In this document: piece by piece, positions 1-12,700 of the stretch | Layout: every line of letters starts with the position of its first letter | Position numbering within the stretch: the first letter of the stretch is position 1 | From: Serinus canaria | Taxonomy: Eukaryota > Chordata > Aves > Passeriformes > Fringillidae | Direction of reading: 5' to 3' | DNA length: 64,000 nt | Assembly (NCBI RefSeq): GCF_022539315.1 | Contig: NC_066313.1 | Location: 64,111,934 to 64,175,933 of the forward strand | Position numbers and translations under genes: made by a program | Notes under the pieces: model-generated | Told to the model about the DNA's origin: nothing | The model's input: the letters and a program-made list of their open reading frames with translations, nothing else | The model's database searches: none

Positions 1-2241
1 ATTTTCAAATGACGTTTAAGTTTTCATGTGTCAAACTTAGAAAACTACTGAGTCTACAGAACAGAGTTTGATAACCATTGCCTTGTCCTTTCACTTGCAG
101 CTTCAAACAAAATACTCAGTGTTAGTACAGATTTCACACAAAAGCTTTATTGGTGATTTCTTTGTTTCTTTTTGTTTAATAAGATGCACATGTTTTTCCA
201 AATAAATACATACCAATTAACACAAATGCCAATACTGTTTTAGGAATTGACCTTGTTTCTTAGGAGTTTGACTTTATTGCAGCAATTTAGATTAATTTAA
301 TCTGGTTGTTTACAGATAAACTACAATCCTGCAAAAGGTCCTGAATTATTTTTGCTTTCTCTTTCCATCTGTAGAAAATGAACCTTATGCTTAACAATTG
401 AGTTTATTTTTTATTGCTGTGCCCAAGGCAAAATCTCAGATTGGGGTTTGCAATCTCAGAAGACAGACAGATTTAATATATTTGTCACTACCTTGACAGG
501 GGGAAAAAGTTGCTTAATTTCAGGTGTGAGAGATGAGCCTTTGTGTAACACATGTAATCCTCACAATGAAATGTTTTTCAGGTACTCAGTCATCCATGTT
601 CTGATTAGAAGACATGAGCCTTTGTTCTAATTGGCTTAACTGTAGTCACTACTTCCATTCAGATACTTCCATTTTCCTTACGTCACCCAGCCAAACTTCT
701 GTGGATATTGTACCCTATTTACTGAGTTCATGTATTTCTAAATAATTACAGTATTTTTCTCAAACATAAAAATGCACTTTAAAAGGCTAGAAATGGAAAG
801 GATAACATTCTTAACCACAGTAAATAGAAGTAATAAAATTATAGCTGTAGGCTGATAAAAATGGAGTCTTTTGAAGATCAAACATAGTGTCATGTTCACG
901 AGTATCAGGTGAGGTGTCCAGGGCTTCAGTTTAGAAATACATCTGTAATTGTCTTTATTCTTTACTTTCTAATTCATATTTAGGGGCTTTAAAGATCTGT
1001 TGTAACAGGACTCTTGTTACATTTAATAAGTGCCATGTTGATTGGCGTACTCTAAGTAGGCTTTTCAGTTTGCCTGTGGGGAAATTTAATATAAAAACAT
1101 TCAACATTCTTTTATTAGTGTTTTTTACTATTCCCAGTCCCATCAGACCTTTGGTGCAAGCAGTGTATTATTGAAAAGCTTATCTGTAAGAAGTGAGCCA
1201 AGGGGAAATTCAGCCTTTATTAATATTGACATCATGTTCCTGCACAATGGTTGTCTAAAGAAACTTTTCAATTGGATTTCAACTGCTTTGATGCTGTATA
1301 AATGGAAACAACTGAATGCATGATTTAACAGAGAACAGTGAAAAACGTTGCTGCCTCTATGCTCTAACATAAAGCATGTGTTCAAAGATACTACGTGGCT
1401 GTATTCTGCAATGTTTTCAGTGAACTTTTAGTTAGGAAACCAGAAAAAAGAACTCCTTTGCTTCAAGATAAACTCCATTTAAAATGAACTTACTTTTTTT
1501 GCATTTTTAACAATTAAGTCTTGTGATTTTAGGTCTTGGACCTCAGTCAAAGGATTCTAGTCCAGTCGCTCTTAAAAAACACTGAACAAATTTGGCCTAA
1601 TTGCTTAATGGACCAGATGTCCTGGCAAGGCAAAAATTACATAGGATTTGGTGTTGTGAAGCCTCATTTTCTAGACTGGGCTCTAGCTTCAATCAAAAAT
1701 CCCTGAAAATGACGAATTTCCTGATAACATATCTTTAAGAAATCTAGCTATATATAGTCTCTGTAATATTTTCATAAAGCAAAGATACATATGCTGTTAC
1801 AAATTTCTGGTGGAATACATATACTGCATACAGTCGGTTTCAGCAGTGTTTTAATTTGAAAAGAGTAATGGAGAGCTAGAAGATTCGATGGCATCTGAGC
1901 AGGGTAAGGGAGATCTAATCCAGTTATTTTCTCATGTTGAGGAAGAAAGGATGGAAGAGTTAAAGCTGAATTCTTACATAGGCACAATGCATGGGCACTG
2001 TGACCTACAACCCTCCTGCTGAAGGTAAGTCACTGTTCAATAATGAATTTAAGGTTTTCTGGGACAGAGATAGAGGATGTAATAAAGTCTGACTATAGAC
2101 AGCTCACTAAAGCACTCATTCAGAAGTGCTTGGCCTCCCCAAATCTGTAGCTATGTCTCCATTTCAATTCATTATTATCTAATAAAGAGTGTCCTTACTA
2201 GGTATTCTTTTTCATTTCAGGCTTGAGCCATTTTAGGTTCT
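1..2241. other. AT-rich unique DNA, no gene seen
   Basis: No frame looks like a coding exon; open frames here are 60-80 codons or less and of unstructured composition. I see no repeat family I recognise. Two bZIP-type half sites are visible (TGACGT near 10-15 and TTACGTCA near 678-685), but single short motifs like these occur by chance. An acceptor-like pyrimidine run ending in CAG lies at about 2203-2220, just before the LTR, without a matching exon. Confidence 0.5.
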
Positions 2242-2824
2242 TGTCCTGGTTTCTACTGCAATAGAATTCATTTTCTTCATAGTAGGGGGTACAGTGCCCT
2301 GCTTTGGATTTGGTATGGGAATAATGATGATAAGAAGTTAATGGTTTAGGTGTTGCTGAGCTGTGTTTATACTAAGGCAAGATCTTTTCTCTCATCCAGG
2401 CCCACCAGTGAGGAGGCTGGGGGTGCACAAGGAGTTGACAGGGGACACATTCAGGACAGCTGGCCCCAGCTGAGCTAAGGGATACCCTGCACCATATGGT
2501 GTCATGCTCAGCATACAAAGCTGGGGGAAGCAGGAGGAAATGGGAACGTTTGGAGTGATGCCGTTTGTCTTCCAATGTCACCATGAGGTGTGATAGAGCC
2601 CTGCTCTCCTGGAGAGACAGAGCCCCTGCTGCCCATGGGGAGTGGAGAATGAACTTGTTCTGCTTTGCTTGCATGCATGGCTTTTGATTTACCTATTAAA
2701 GTGCCTTTATCTCAACCCATGAGCTGTCTCACTATTTCTCTTCCACTTCTCTCCCCTGAGCTGCCACAGGAGAGTGAGCAAGTGGCTGTATGGGGCTGAG
2801 TCTGCCCAGAGTTAAACCATGACA
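2242..2824 (+). mobile_element. Solo LTR of an avian endogenous retrovirus
   Basis: This block resembles a known bird LTR from its first bases (TGTCCTGGTTTC) to its end (GTTAAACCATGACA). Internal landmarks in the expected order are a region around a degraded TATA box (CATACAAAG at 2512-2520), a poly(A) signal ATTAAA at 2695-2700, and the CTTTATCTCAACCCATGAG stretch just after it. Together they fix the orientation as plus. No second LTR and no gag, pol or env frame is seen nearby, so this is a solo LTR left by LTR-LTR recombination. I see no clear target-site duplication (GGTTCT before, CCTGAA after), consistent with age or slightly misplaced ends. The 100-codon minus-strand frame inside it is an antisense shadow. 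The family name is not assigned; recognition rests on memory of the family, not on a search. Confidence 0.8.
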
Positions 2825-5800
2825 CCTGAAGTGTTTCTGTTTTTATCTCTTTTCTTTCTGTTAATAAGAGCAATGGTGCTTGAAAAACCTGTCTACCAAA
2901 TAAGAGTTTTTCATGGTGCCACAAAAGGACGTTTTGTGTTCTATACTGGAACCTCCTGGCAACCTTTTGCATTGTAGCAGACTAATCATGAATGCTTCAT
3001 CTCAAATGTTTTTTAACTTTTCCCTGCATAAAATGTGGGTCACTAAGGACTTCAGCTGTGCATCATAGTGAAGATCAGGTAGATGGTGGTGTTGAGTGTT
3101 GCAGACTTGCAAGTAGGTTTTGATGGTGGAACCACATTATAAAATGTTTCCATTACAGCAAAAACAGGCCCATGAGGAAGGGCTGTTATTAGGTACTGAA
3201 TATATTAAAGATTATCCTGGATGAATCACAGAGCTGAGTTTAGATGCTATTCCCTTCCCTCCTACTTATTTCTGCTGCTTTTTCATTGCAATAGCTTTTT
3301 CAGTGGTCTCATAAGATGGCCTCTGAGATGTGGTTGTCTCAGAACAGTCACATGCTTTGTGAAAAAATGAAGTACTTCATGTTCTGAATTTCAAAATATT
3401 TAAGAGATTATGTCACTGGGCCTAGGGGAAGTGGAGATGACTCAACATGATAAGCAATCTTTTCCTGACTTTAAACTTTTTCTGTTTAGTAGACTCACAA
3501 GTCTCTGAGTCAGTGTAATTTAAGCTAATGAAGAGTCCAAGAGGAGAGCAACAAAATAAACAGGGCATCAACAAATAGTAATAAAAATTATTAAGTCAGT
3601 TTAGTCTCAAGAAAACACAAAGACATGATTACAGTTGTACTTTATGCAACCTATACAATATTCCAGATACAGGACATGCCATGGGGCAGGTTCAAAGGGA
3701 AAATATGAAGCACATAGATGCAGTTCTGATGTTAGTTTTGCTTCCCAGAAGTATTACAGGTCTCTAGAAGTATTACGTAAATTGATATCAGTTGAGATAT
3801 CACCTGAGGTATTTGAAGGAGCTCCTAGCCTACAAGACAGAAAAAAAAATAGATATTTAAAAGTCAAAGAGAAAGATTGATCTTTCTTGTCTTTTTAGAT
3901 TTAATCTTGTTTTAACCTAGGTATTAAGAATGGAATACAAATAGTCGTCTTCAATCCAAAATATCTTATTAAGGATTGAGAAAATGTGAATGCTTCTCCA
4001 GCTTGGAGATCTGTGAGGGTTTTTTTTTGTTTAAGTTGAGCAACTGTATCTTAGGGCCTAAGCAATGAAACTTTTCATAGCTTTGGTTTCTTGATCTGAA
4101 AAAATTAGATGCCACTTGTGAGAGGAGGTGTAGGCGTTCATATCTTCTTGGATCTTATTTCAGACTTCTTAAGGTAACTGTCTAAAATAATTTGAATGAA
4201 TCATGGGGTTTTTTGCTACTATCTTTCTCCATTATTTATACAGGGAGCCTAGGAAACTGGCTTAGGCTACCTGACTGCATTTAGACAGTGGAAGAGATAT
4301 GTCAGGATAGATGCTTGGTTTCAAATGGCCAAAGATAAATGAAAGGAATATGTGCCTAAATGTTCATTCAGTCAGCAGCTTGGTGAGGGGAGTAATCTCT
4401 TTAGCTGGAAAATGAAGACATGTTACTTTTAAATGCAGAAGCTTATTGACACAAGATTTAAGCAGAGGAAGATACTCTAAGCAGTAACTATGGGGACATG
4501 TTACTGTAATGTCCAGCAGTTGTAGAAATGCATTTATTCGTTGGACAGCAATAAATACAAATGGAATTGGGAGGAGAAAATGTTAGGCAAATGGCCTCCA
4601 TAAGCAGCAACTTGGCAGGAACCATTATCAAACAGATTGTTTCTAAAGCCAAACACTTTAAATTAGGTACTATTTTGTTAAGTCTCCTAAGTAATTCTTG
4701 CCTTTTTCAGAGGCCATTTAATTTACAAGCTTAAGATATAATAGACAATAGGAAATCTTGTATTTTTTCTAAGAATTGTCTTAGAGTCTCCAATTCTTTC
4801 CCCAAGGGCAGAGTCCCAACAGCTTGGCTACCTGATCTTACTGACTGGCATACTGTCCCAGTGCATTATTTTAGACACTAACACACTTAAACAGGACTGA
4901 TAAGGGGACCCTGTTCTGAAAGATGAAGCTTGGATTCCTTTTACAGGAGCCAGCTCAGGTTGTCACAGCTGTGCTGAACCTGAGTTAGAGGGAGTAATGA
5001 AGCAGAGTCTGCTGATAAATAGAAGTCAGCCTGGGAATGACCCAAGGATCAGGCTGAAAGGACCCGCTGTGCGATGTTGCTGAAGGCTGACTCCACCCTA
5101 CACACACTTTTTTTGAAATGGACTAGGTGAAGCCCTCTGAAAAGAATCCAGGGAATAAACTAGCAGTTAAACAGTGTAAATAAACAGGGACCAGTGCTTC
5201 AGCTCTCTCTCCGGTCTTTAATTTTATCACTGTAGACCTACCAAGTAAGCTCTCATCAACATTGATAAACTATTAGCAGCCCACCACTCCCTTTTCTATC
5301 TCTAATTTTGGGAACACAGTGCTGAAACATCCATTCTGGCTAGCACAGGACCAGCTGAAATTAGAGGGGTTCATTTCATTTCTCTGTCATATGAAGGTAA
5401 TTGACTCTTTTTGGACCTAAGCTGGTTTTGGCAGTGGCATAATCATATTTACATTTGTGCCTGAGCTAGTAAACCCAGCCAGATCCGTGCTGTCTCTGAG
5501 CAGAGTCAGCCAGAGTTGTGGCAGTTCACAGCAGGGCTGGTCCATAAAGCAGATACCTGAACAATGGCTGTGACTGTAAGAATAAAATGTTTTTGACTTC
5601 TGGCCTTACATTGCATTATTACTTTACAGGCTGCAATTTTTGCTTGTAAAGGACAAAACAAAAGAGACCCACCCTGAGATGAGAACACTTGATTTCCGAG
5701 AATAAACATAATTACTGCTGTGTATTTCAGACAACAGTAAATTAAAAATAACACATTAGTATCTCACAGGAGAATTCTGTCTTTTACAGTACAAATGATG

Positions 5801-6740
5801 ATTATATACACTGCAGGTATTTAAAAACATAGTTCTTATAGTGTGAAAGAAAAAAATGTTTCTATACTTAGTAGAGTAGGCTGCACACTACATTAAGGAG
5901 ATGTATGATTTCACTCTTGAGTCTTTGATAATCTCCAGATAAACTTATTTTACAAAGTGGCAGAGTACATTGCCATGAGGGATCTCTAAAAACTTCATAA
6001 TACAGTTATTATATAAATAGTAGCTATGAGAAATCAGTCAAGTTTCCAGAGTGACACATGAGATTCAGCAGGCTTATGGTCTGCAGAATTTAAATTAAAG
6101 CAATTCAAATGCTGGCCTTTGTGCTAGTTCCACAAAAGGATGACAGGGATTTTTATTTGTCTTGGGACTTTCCCCAGCTTTGCCTTGTGTCCAGTCACAA
6201 AAAAAACTTTTCCAGGTACAGTCTACCTCTAGCAGATCTAAATTGAAAGCAGAGTTTTGGCATATGCAGGGACAAGCAAGAAAAGGAGCAAGGGCAGCTG
6301 AAGGACAGTTTGGAACTGGCAGCAACAAGTTGAAAGGGATGAAAAAGGAAAAGCACCTGAAATTGGCTCCAAAGCTCAGCACAAACCCTGACAGTGCCCA
6401 AGTAAACCTTCTTCCACTGGCTGGCTCTGGTTGTAGTGATAAGAGGTGAGAAGGTGCCAGTGTGTTCTGCACAGAGAGGGCAGACACTCCTCAGCAAAAA
6501 GGCCATAATCCTGCCTTGGGGTGCTCTCTCTTGTGTGCTACTTCTTTCAGTAAGGCACATCAGACCTGCTCTTTTGGCTATGGCTTTAAAAATGTCAGCA
6601 GGTCCCTGAAATTCCTTCTTTTCCCTTGATTGCCTTATCTGACTGCAGGGAAAAAGATCAAGCTCTGCTTGAGACCAAAAATTACAGAATTCCTTAAAAA
6701 GAAAAAGCTTGCAATTATGTGAATCCTGCTAAAAGGTGTG
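2825..6740. other. Unique DNA, no gene seen
   Basis: No supported gene or named repeat. The longest open frames (overlapping minus-strand frames of 121-130 codons at 6095-6560 and a 95-codon plus frame in the same place) overlap on both strands, lack a family resemblance and look like chance openings in a slightly GC-richer patch. About 25 bases near 3530-3560 resemble a CR1 segment but are too short to call. Confidence 0.5.
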
Positions 6741-6790
6741 AGAGGGAAAAAAGGGAAAATTAAAAAAAAAAAAAAGAAGAAAACTACAAA
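6741..6790. repeat. A-rich low-complexity tract
   Basis: A purine run dominated by A, with a 14-base homopolymer A run in its middle. There is no retroposon body upstream that would make it a poly(A) tail, so it is listed as simple low-complexity DNA. Confidence 0.8.
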
Positions 6791-9700
6791 TAAAGATGAG
6801 AATTGTTACTTATTTAGCAAAGCATTTGTTTTACCCTGTCTCCCCTTCTGTGAAGTAAGAATAGTTAGTTTAATTAACATGGATAAAGAAGTGAAAAGAG
6901 AGAGCTTAAAATTTTGCAGATATATATTCAAGCTGTAGGTCTCTGTACTGCAAAAGGGAAAATGGAAACTTCTTTTCAGGAGGCAATTTTTCCTGCCTTG
7001 AAAGACATCTGCAAGGCAGAATCAAAATCACGCATTAAAAACAAATAAACAGTCATAAAAGCATTGAAACTCACAGCATTTCTTATGATTAATAGTTACC
7101 AAAACACACAAAGTATGGAGTGCACTGTGTCTTTTACAGTAGAAAATACAGTTTCATAAAAAGGGAAATTTTAATAACAATCTCAAAACCTTATAATTTT
7201 ACAGTGCTACTTTCCCCAGGAATTCAACCATCATGTTTTCTCAACTCTGAACTTTTCCCCTTAATTTAAAGATCAATCTTGTGAATGGCAAACATAAAAG
7301 TTTGGTAAGGCACACACAGAAAGATACTAATAAGGGTGTTAAAGTTTCCAGCAAATTATCCTAAAGATATTTTATTATACATGGAAGCATTCTGCTAACA
7401 TGTAATGATATCTTGGAAGAGCACTTTTTAGATTCCTGAAAACAAAACAGCAGCTGAAAAACTAGAAAGCCTAAAAAGTATTACAGCTCATCATGAAGCA
7501 GACTTGGATAAAGCAGGTTAGCTCGTAAATCAGGGTTATGGAATTGACTGCAGTATAACTAAAACAGCGGAAGCAGTACTATTTGCAAAGGAACTACAAC
7601 TCCAAACAATGCATCTAACCAATAGAAAACAAACACATTAAAAGAAAGGAAATTAGTGAAGTCATTACACAAACCCAGCTGGGAACCCAGCTGTTTAAAG
7701 ATGAAGCAAGCACTCTAATTCTTGATCTTTGGGAGTGCCTAATTAGAAAACAAACTAAAAAGATTTTCTCCAAGACAGTATAGAAATAAAATGAAAAGAA
7801 AGCATCCTTTCAGAATCAGGTTTGTCTGCTGTGACAGAGGATTTTAGAAAGCTGAATAACCAAGCAAAAGATAAACATTACTATTGCAGAGTTATGGAAT
7901 CAATCACACTTAAATAAGGGCTTCAGTCTGCCCAAGCATAATTCCATGACGAACTTATGAGCAGCTCTTGTTTTGCAACTTACCTGTTGTGCTTTTACTC
8001 CACTGTTTAAAATATTAAATGGATAATTTGGAAGCCTACAGTGTTAATCACCCTTCTTGAACAAACCTGTCAGGGAAGTACTACTTTGTTGAGGACATCA
8101 TGGCAAACTGTACTTCAGGCCACAGGCCATGCACCTCCGTCCAGAGTCACCTTACCTGTAGGAGATGCAGCAAAGCATGTTTGTTTTGTTATAGAATTGC
8201 AATCCCAACTTTGCACTTCTTCATTTTCATGGCTCTACTGCTTTGATGTTGAGAACTCTAACGCAAAAGGAATAAGAAATTTATTGCAAGCATAGGGATT
8301 GACTGAAACAGGCAGGAGAGGATAAAGGAGACTGGATTTGAAATAGTACAGATAAGGATAAGTGTAACATTACTTCTGACCATATGCATCTAGCAGCTTT
8401 AAGATTTCCAAGAATATTAATGTGAAGATAAAGAGATTTTCTGAAAGAGATGACCTATGGAATCACTCCTCTATTTTGGAATAATTGTCGTTAGACTCAG
8501 TGCAAAAGCTGAAAGAATTTGAGATCCTTTTCCCAGCTGATTTAAAAACATGCCTCAGATTGTCCTCACAATTCTTTGAAACAGAAGTTTCTTTAACTTT
8601 CTTTTTTCCAAAGGGTTGCATCACTCCCTATGCTCCTTACAACTTCACAATCTCTTCACTGTTAGTACCCTTACCTACTGTTGTTATTACCTTATCTACT
8701 ATACAGACATAATTTATGTCAATATAATGGTCACATTTAAGCTGCAGTAGTAAAACAGTTTCCCCAGTATGATTTGGTTCCAGGGTGCCATCCTCTGAAA
8801 TGCTAATACTATCAGCTAGAATCCAGTAGTAGACAAGGTGAGGTTTAAATTTGCTGATGATTTAGTGCAAGGAAAGGATCTTGAGACATCAAGAATGGTA
8901 TAAAACATTACATGAAGCAAGACTGTGCAGTGAAATTGTTTTAATGTGCACTGACTTTTTAAGAATGCTATGTGTATGCTGAATATTAAGCCAATACTTA
9001 AAGATATTGGTGTTAATCTTTTGAAGAGTACCTCTTTTGCATTATATTAATAAAACTTTAAATTGCTATAATAAAAGAAGCATGCAGGTTCACTTTTACA
9101 AAAGTGTATTATCCATCACTAACCAGTTAGTCTGCAGGCTAAATTAATTGAAGCTATTTTATTAAAAATACCTTACCAGTATGTAGTATTTTCATCCCTC
9201 CATTGGTTCAGCCATTCATTAAATCAAAATCTATCTTCCGAGATTTCAGCCTACCCTCTCACCTGGATTGCATCCCCATGACAAAGACTTTAGTTTGGAG
9301 GAAGTCTTCTAGGATCCAAAGATGTGACAGAGTGCTACTTTCCTTTTCTGTAATAACTGTAGTGTTTAAGTTGTTTAGCTTCCTTTTTCCATTCCCCCTG
9401 ACCAGAAGCCTGGTCATCTTCCCTGTCAGCAGACATGATATACAAGTAACCTTCCTATCAGTTAGACAGATGCCTGTGATTGTATAGTGGCTATTTTCCA
9501 AATTTCAAGATGGATAATTATGAACAAGAAAGAAATTTTGGAAGAACTCAGGCAAAGTCTCTCCTGAGATGGCCCATCACAGAGCAGTCTGCCTGAAGGT
9601 CCTCCAGAAGCAGTTCAGTCAAGGAAGGTTTCACTCTGAGCCTTACCTTTTCAAATCCCTCCTGAGCTATCCCGTTTAATGCACAGATTTAGAAATATTG

Positions 9701-12700
9701 AGATTACGATGCAGGGGATTGCTGCTTGGGGATTTTAAAAAGTGTTGGTCATTAACTAAAATTAATTAACATCACTTACAATAAGCAGTGAACGTGGTGG
9801 GCAGCTGATAGGAGACCTATCTTGACATTATTCTACCAAAGAGGTATGTTTCTGTTTTGAATCCATTCATCTCTTCTTTGAAAGAACTCAATGGTCCATA
9901 GAAAAAACAATTTGGAATTTAAAACCCCATATAAATATTTAGTTTGTACACAGACAATGACTGCTCGAGTATTTGATATGTTATTTTAATGAAAATCAGC
10001 TCTTCTTGAAAGCTTTCAATCAACTTTTTAAGAGAAGTGATTCTGCCAGGTAGAAAATAAAATATGTCATCTCAAAATATTTTGTAAACTTAAGTGGGTT
10101 TTAAAAAATTAATTTTCTTAGCAATTATATATTTCAAGGGACTCAAGTGCACTTGGAATTTAGGCAAGGTATAGGGGGCTTCGGTACAATTCTGCACAAG
10201 CAAGCAATCTTGTGACTGAATATGATTCCTAGATTATAGCTTCAACTTCCTATTCCATCTTTTCCCCCACCTTTACAGGTTTTGGTTTTAAATACCTCAG
10301 TGTTTCTGTTTTCTTTTCTTCTACCTGTTTTAACTAGCCTTGCATTTATTTGTCATGTCATATTAAGAATGAAATCTCTCCAGGGCAGGGAACTTGTCTT
10401 ATTTGTTTTTATCAAAATCAGAACAAATATATGGTATTATGTAAATTATTTTAATTTAAAAATAATAATAGTTTCTTATCAAGTCTCATTTTGAGGTCTG
10501 TGCTCAATTTTTCTCTAGTATGCTCCTTATGTTTTTGCCAAGTTAAGTATTTTTCTCATGCATATTTAAATACTTACCTTTCCTTATTGACTGCCTAAAT
10601 TAATTTACTTTACTTAAGCAGCTGGTTTTCCTATGAGAAATCCAAGTTTCAGGGGGCAAATTCATAGACCCACTGGAAGTAATAAGAATTTTACTGTTTA
10701 CCTCACCAGGGACAAGATTTCCACTAAACCTTAGCTGGCAGTGGTCCCTGTGCCATGAACTGCCATTAAACTGACTTCAAAGTAAACTCTGATTCCAGCT
10801 GCCACTGAATGGGGGAGAAAATACAAATTATTTCCCCTTTGATTAATTTCATTGTGTAAAACACTTTCTGAGTGATACTCAGTATTACTTTGACTTTTAT
10901 TTTCCTATATGGTATTCTCTGGCTTTAGTTGTGCGGACTTCTTTAGCAAGAAGGTTGTTTTTCCATGACGTTCACCCTTCAGCAAATGAACATCTGTTGA
11001 TGCTCTCAGCTCCACTTTTGCCTTCTTTACCCTCTGTTTTCTTTAGTTGTGTTTCCCCCTTTCACCCCTCACCCTTTTCCAAAATTTTTCTTTGTTTCCA
11101 TTCTAGTTCTTCCATGTCTTTTCTTCTAGCTCCACATTGTCTAATAATAGCATTGTCTTTCTTTACATTCACTAGTGAAAAGCAAAATCCCATCTCCTGA
11201 AGAAGTAAAATATTGTTGTTATTATTATTACCCTTACTTTCCAAACAGGAAAGTAAAAGAGAAAGGCAGTGAACAGACAAAACAAGAGAAGGAATCAGTG
11301 TTTAGGTCTGGGATTAGCACACAGAAGGCAATCTGCAATTTGTCTCATGGTTGAGATTTTCTCCCAGTATTGGGATATTAATCTTGTGGCCTTGGGATTA
11401 TATTGCCTGCTAAACTGAAGCAGGCAACAGCCACACCGTCATTTTGCAGCAGCTTGGGCTGCTTGCACTGTTTGCAGGTCACAGAAGAGCTCCTACAAAA
11501 TCGAGGATTAAGTATAAATTACACTGAATAGGCTGAGATTAGTTTTGGGAATCACAGCATCCTGAAACTTAAGAGCACCCAACTTTACAGACATAGGAGT
11601 GCGTCTGTGATACATAGACCTAACACTCAACATGCCTTGGAAGTCTCTGCACACACTGTATTGTATCTTTCTTTGAGAGAAAAAAAACCAACTACAACCC
11701 CAAGCAAAAATAAATAACAAAAATTAAGACATTCTCCTAGGTAAATTCTTAATGAATGATTGCTTATAGGAATATTTTCACCCTGTTTTGTTAATTCTTG
11801 AAACGAGTGCTAAAGTATTTCTACTGGCAATGGATTTACTTTATACTATCACAAGTATAGAATGCTTCAGAAGGAAAAAGAAAAGTGAATTTTAATAAAA
11901 CTGAAGAATAACCAGTGAATGTGTTTGTTTCTTTTAAACATTATGCACAGCTGTTGTAAAGTTGGCAAAGATGCATGCCAGAGAGCTACATACGTGATAC
12001 AACAAACTGTTTGTTTCAGACTTTATTCAGTAACAGCTGGTAAAATGGTATTTAAGAAGAGTTTTGATTTAATCTAATGAGAAACTATGTTGCAATGTAC
12101 TGTACTGCCTGTGGGAATAATAGGGCAAACATTGATTTTTATGTTGCTATAATAGTTTCATTTTCGATAAATAGGAATTTATACGCATAGTTATTTGCTA
12201 TCATTCCTCTCTCCATATACAGGCTACCAAAGCAAACCAAACCAAACAGTCTTGGAATGAAGTTTAGCCACTCGAGAACTGCCAGAACAGGAAAAGATCT
12301 CCCTTAAGATTTGTTTTATGTTCCACTGACATAAGACCTAGCTGGTGGAGAAGGGAACTAGACGGTGAGACCTAGAGAGAGGCAGAAAGGAATTAGGGCA
12401 CACCAATACCAACACCAACATGAAAGGAGCATAAACAGAAAACAGAGCATGGAGAGTAGCGTAAACTCAACTCCGGTTTCGTATATACACCAAGTATTTG
12501 AATTATTAAATATCTTATTTATGTATTTTAAGAATGACATAGTTCTTAAATGCACTAAGACAAGACAGCAGACAAAATGTAGCTTCTACAAGAGCTCTGA
12601 CTCAAAGCAGCTATTTTCTTCCATTAAAATGAATATTATTAGAATTTTGCTTATTTTACATCAGTGTTAATCAAGGTCAGAATCAGGTCTAAAAGTATGT

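Noticed and set aside
2372..2972. Minus-strand frames of 86-100 codons
   Set aside because: They overlap the solo LTR in antisense or its 3' boundary and share no feature with a known protein.
6095..6560. Overlapping open frames of 95-130 codons on both strands
   Set aside because: Several mutually incompatible frames are open, with no family resemblance and no splice-site support.
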